Source of the DNA: Candidatus Peregrinibacteria bacterium
GTDB lineage: Bacteria; Patescibacteriota; Gracilibacteria; Peribacterales; Peribacteraceae
Length of the DNA: 6,898 nt
NCBI GenBank assembly: GCA_016866815.1
Contig: VGKZ01000056.1
Location: forward strand, 1-6,898
Direction: 5' to 3'
How positions within the stretch are numbered: the stretch's first letter is position 1; every line of letters starts with the position of its first letter. The notes beneath the pieces were generated by a model. The model made no database searches and was not told the origin of the DNA. It worked only from the letters and a program-made list of their open reading frames with translations. Shown in pieces: positions 5,448-6,898 of the stretch. The position numbers were made by a program, and so were the translations under genes.

Positions 5448-6812
5448 CTAGGCCCCCGAATGAGACTTATCAATGTCGTAGAAGCGCATGTGCTCTTTCT
5501 TGAACATGAGCTCCACGCGACCAATGGGACCATTACGGTGCTTGCGGATGTAAATGTCCGTCATGCCCGGCCTATCACTGTCTTCTTCGTAGTAATCCTC
5601 TCGATACATCATCATCACTATATCTGCGTCCTGTTCAATGGATCCGGATTCACGGAGGTCCGAGAGCGCGGGAATATTTCCCGGTCTGCTCTCCACTGCG
5701 CGAGAGAGCTGCGAGAGCGCGAGAACGGGGACGTGCAGTTCACGACCGATCTGCTTCAGCGAACGGGAGATTTCCGAAATTTCCTGTACACGATTGCCTG
5801 CGTAGCTGGCGTTACCCGTACTCATCAGCTGGAGGTAGTCGACGATCAGAAGGTCAAGGCCGTATTCCATCTGTAACCTCCTCGCCTTCGCGCGGAGTTC
5901 AGGAATGGAGGATGCCACCGAATCATCGATGAAGATATTCGCCTTGTTCAACTCATCCATAATCGGACCCATGTTCTGGAAGTCACTGTCATCGAGTTTT
6001 CCCTTCTGCAACTTCCAGCTGTCGACTCCGAGCATGGAAGCGAAGAGACGGTCGACGAGCTGCTCTTTGCTCATTTCCAGGGAGAAAATGCCCACGCTCT
6101 TGCCGCTCTTAATTGCGGCGTTCTGCGCAATATTCAGGGCGAGTGCCGTTTTTCCCATACTCGGACGAGCAGCCAGAACGATGAGGTCACTCGGCTGGAA
6201 ACCTGACAGCTTGTAGTCGAGTGCCTGGAATCCCGTGGGAACACCCTTCATTCCTTCCTCCGGCGACTCGTGCAGCTCCGCAAAGCGCTCGTACCGCTGT
6301 TCGAGAATTTGTCGGATGTGAATGAATTTGTCTTTCAAGAACGTGTTACTGATCTGAAAGACAGTTTTCTCTACTTCATCGAGGAGTTCAGTCACTGGCC
6401 GCCCCTCCTCAAATCCCAAGCCTGCAATTTTCTGCCCGGCCTGAATGATCTTACGGTGGACAGCTTTGTTTTTGACGATTTGACCATACTGGTAAATATG
6501 CGAGGACGTTGGAATCTCAGCGGAGAGCTGCGCCAGAAAAGCCGAGCCTCCGATCTCCTGTAGCTTCTTGTTATCACTCAGCTTGTTGCTGACCGTGATG
6601 AAATCGATGACCTCATGATTCTGGTAGAGGGCGTAGACCGCACTGTAGATGTCGCGGAATGTCGGATCGTAGAAGTCATCCGGCTGCAGAAAATCACTGA
6701 CACGAACAATGGCTTCAGGATCGAGAAGAAGTGCTCCTATGACAGTCCGCTCTGCCTCCGTAGAGTGCGGCTGGATGGTGCCGGAAACAGGAAGGGTGGA
6801 TTTCGTCGCCAT
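5448..6812 (-). CDS. dnaB: Replicative DNA helicase DnaB
   Basis: DnaB is the hexameric 5'-3' helicase that unwinds DNA at the replication fork and recruits primase. The 454-residue protein is full length. The N-terminal collar domain begins at HSTEAERTVIGALLLDPEAI (16-35) and runs to about 155, followed by a linker and the RecA-like motor domain from about 185. Visible motor motifs are Walker A ARPSMGKT (215-222) with K221 and T222, SLEMS with catalytic E246, Walker B LLIVDYLQLM (321-330) with D325, the SQLSRAVESR block (367-376), DLRESGSIEQDADIVM (385-400), and the KHRNGPIG arginine-finger region with K424 and R426. No intein interrupts these motifs. The ATG at 6812 is the first good start. 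It lacks a Shine-Dalgarno sequence; a promoter 13 nt upstream predicts a leader of only about seven bases. Confidence 0.97.
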   Translation of the reverse strand: MATKSTLPVSGTIQPHSTEAERTVIGALLLDPEAIVRVSDFLQPDDFYDPTFRDIYSAVYALYQNHEVIDFITVSNKLSDNKKLQEIGGSAFLAQLSAEIPTSSHIYQYGQIVKNKAVHRKIIQAGQKIAGLGFEEGRPVTELLDEVEKTVFQISNTFLKDKFIHIRQILEQRYERFAELHESPEEGMKGVPTGFQALDYKLSGFQPSDLIVLAARPSMGKTALALNIAQNAAIKSGKSVGIFSLEMSKEQLVDRLFASMLGVDSWKLQKGKLDDSDFQNMGPIMDELNKANIFIDDSVASSIPELRAKARRLQMEYGLDLLIVDYLQLMSTGNASYAGNRVQEISEISRSLKQIGRELHVPVLALSQLSRAVESRPGNIPALSDLRESGSIEQDADIVMMMYREDYYEEDSDRPGMTDIYIRKHRNGPIGRVELMFKKEHMRFYDIDKSHSGA

Positions 6813-6825
6813 GGAAAGGAATGCG

Positions 6826-6854
6826 AGTGTATGGGTGCCCTTCGTGAATCACAA
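6826..6854 (-). promoter_or_regulatory. Promoter of dnaB
   Basis: On the minus strand TTGTGA (6854-6849) matches TTGACA at 4 of 6 positions. A 17-bp spacer follows, then TACACT (6831-6826), a 4 of 6 match to TATAAT with the key T, A and final T. Thirteen bases separate it from the ATG, so transcription should begin near 6819 and leave about seven untranslated bases. Among the genes that need their own promoter, this is the only one without the exact 6-nt spacing. Confidence 0.5.
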
Positions 6855-6862
6855 GTGCTTGT
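6844..6862. repeat. Two overlapping short palindromes at the dnaB -35 box
   Basis: GTGAATCAC (6844-6852) is a perfect inverted repeat around a central A. ACAAGTGCTTGT (6851-6862) has 5-bp arms around a TG centre. They overlap by two bases and cover the dnaB -35 hexamer (6849-6854), a position where a repressor site could act. Arms this short can arise by chance, and no regulator is suggested by the sequence. Confidence 0.25.
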
Positions 6863-6898
6863 AGGTTTTCCACATCGCTTACATACCTGTGCGTTGAT

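Noticed and set aside
5139..5876. 245-codon plus-strand open frame across the mraY/dnaB junction
   Set aside because: It is antisense to two certain genes and its translation is rich in Arg, His, Cys and Ser with no domain. It is a shadow of their codon pattern.
6866..6874. DnaA-box-like TTTTCCACA as evidence for a replication origin
   Set aside because: A single 8/9 match is expected about once by chance in a window this long, counting both strands. There is no cluster, AT-rich unwinding region, dnaA or dnaN.
1..6898. Alternative genetic code, CRISPR array, tRNA/rRNA, transposase, toxin-antitoxin or defence system
   Set aside because: TGA is used as a normal stop in four genes. I saw no spaced direct repeats, no tRNA-like folds, no terminal inverted repeats, and every substantial frame is explained by housekeeping or hypothetical genes.

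Overview
This window reads as chromosomal DNA from a bacterium that makes peptidoglycan, uses the standard code and has moderate GC. It is almost fully coding. TGA ends four of the seven genes whose 3' ends are visible, which excludes the TGA=Gly code of Gracilibacteria and Absconditabacteria. The style of MraY (an insertion before the PTMGG motif) and DnaB, together with compact unlinked housekeeping genes, recalls Candidate Phyla Radiation bacteria such as the Peregrinibacteria/Peribacteria side. That placement is an impression from protein style and is not proven.

Layout, left to right. On the minus strand lie the N-terminal part of an NAD kinase, cut by the left edge (1-274), and directly upstream of it a GT4 glycosyltransferase (282-1322). 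A 45-bp divergent spacer follows. Two plus-strand genes come next: a four-helix membrane protein of unknown function (1368-1940, GTG start) and a small charged hypothetical protein (1980-2303). These converge, with a 3-bp gap, on a minus-strand series: a class I fructose/sedoheptulose bisphosphatase (2307-3266), a GapB-like glyceraldehyde-3-phosphate dehydrogenase (3263-4282), MraY (4334-5395) and the replicative helicase DnaB (5448-6812). The last 86 bases hold the dnaB promoter region. I see no rRNA, tRNA, CRISPR array or mobile element.

Functionally, the GAPDH and the bisphosphatase overlap by an ATGA stop/start and look like a gluconeogenic or pentose-recycling pair. The phosphatase resembles sedoheptulose-1,7-bisphosphatase more than ordinary FBPase, and the GAPDH has Ala where NAD-specific enzymes have Asp. 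NAD kinase would supply NADP. MraY and the glycosyltransferase are envelope functions that draw on sugar phosphates.

The most striking signal is regulatory. Six of the eight start codons have a TAnnnT (-10-like) hexamer ending exactly 6 nt before the start codon, and none of the eight has a convincing Shine-Dalgarno sequence. This predicts leaderless mRNAs that begin on the A or G of the start codon. The two exceptions fit the model: fbp/SBPase is translationally coupled to gap, and dnaB has a -35/-10 promoter placed 7 nt further upstream. The signature also fixes the GTG start of the membrane protein.
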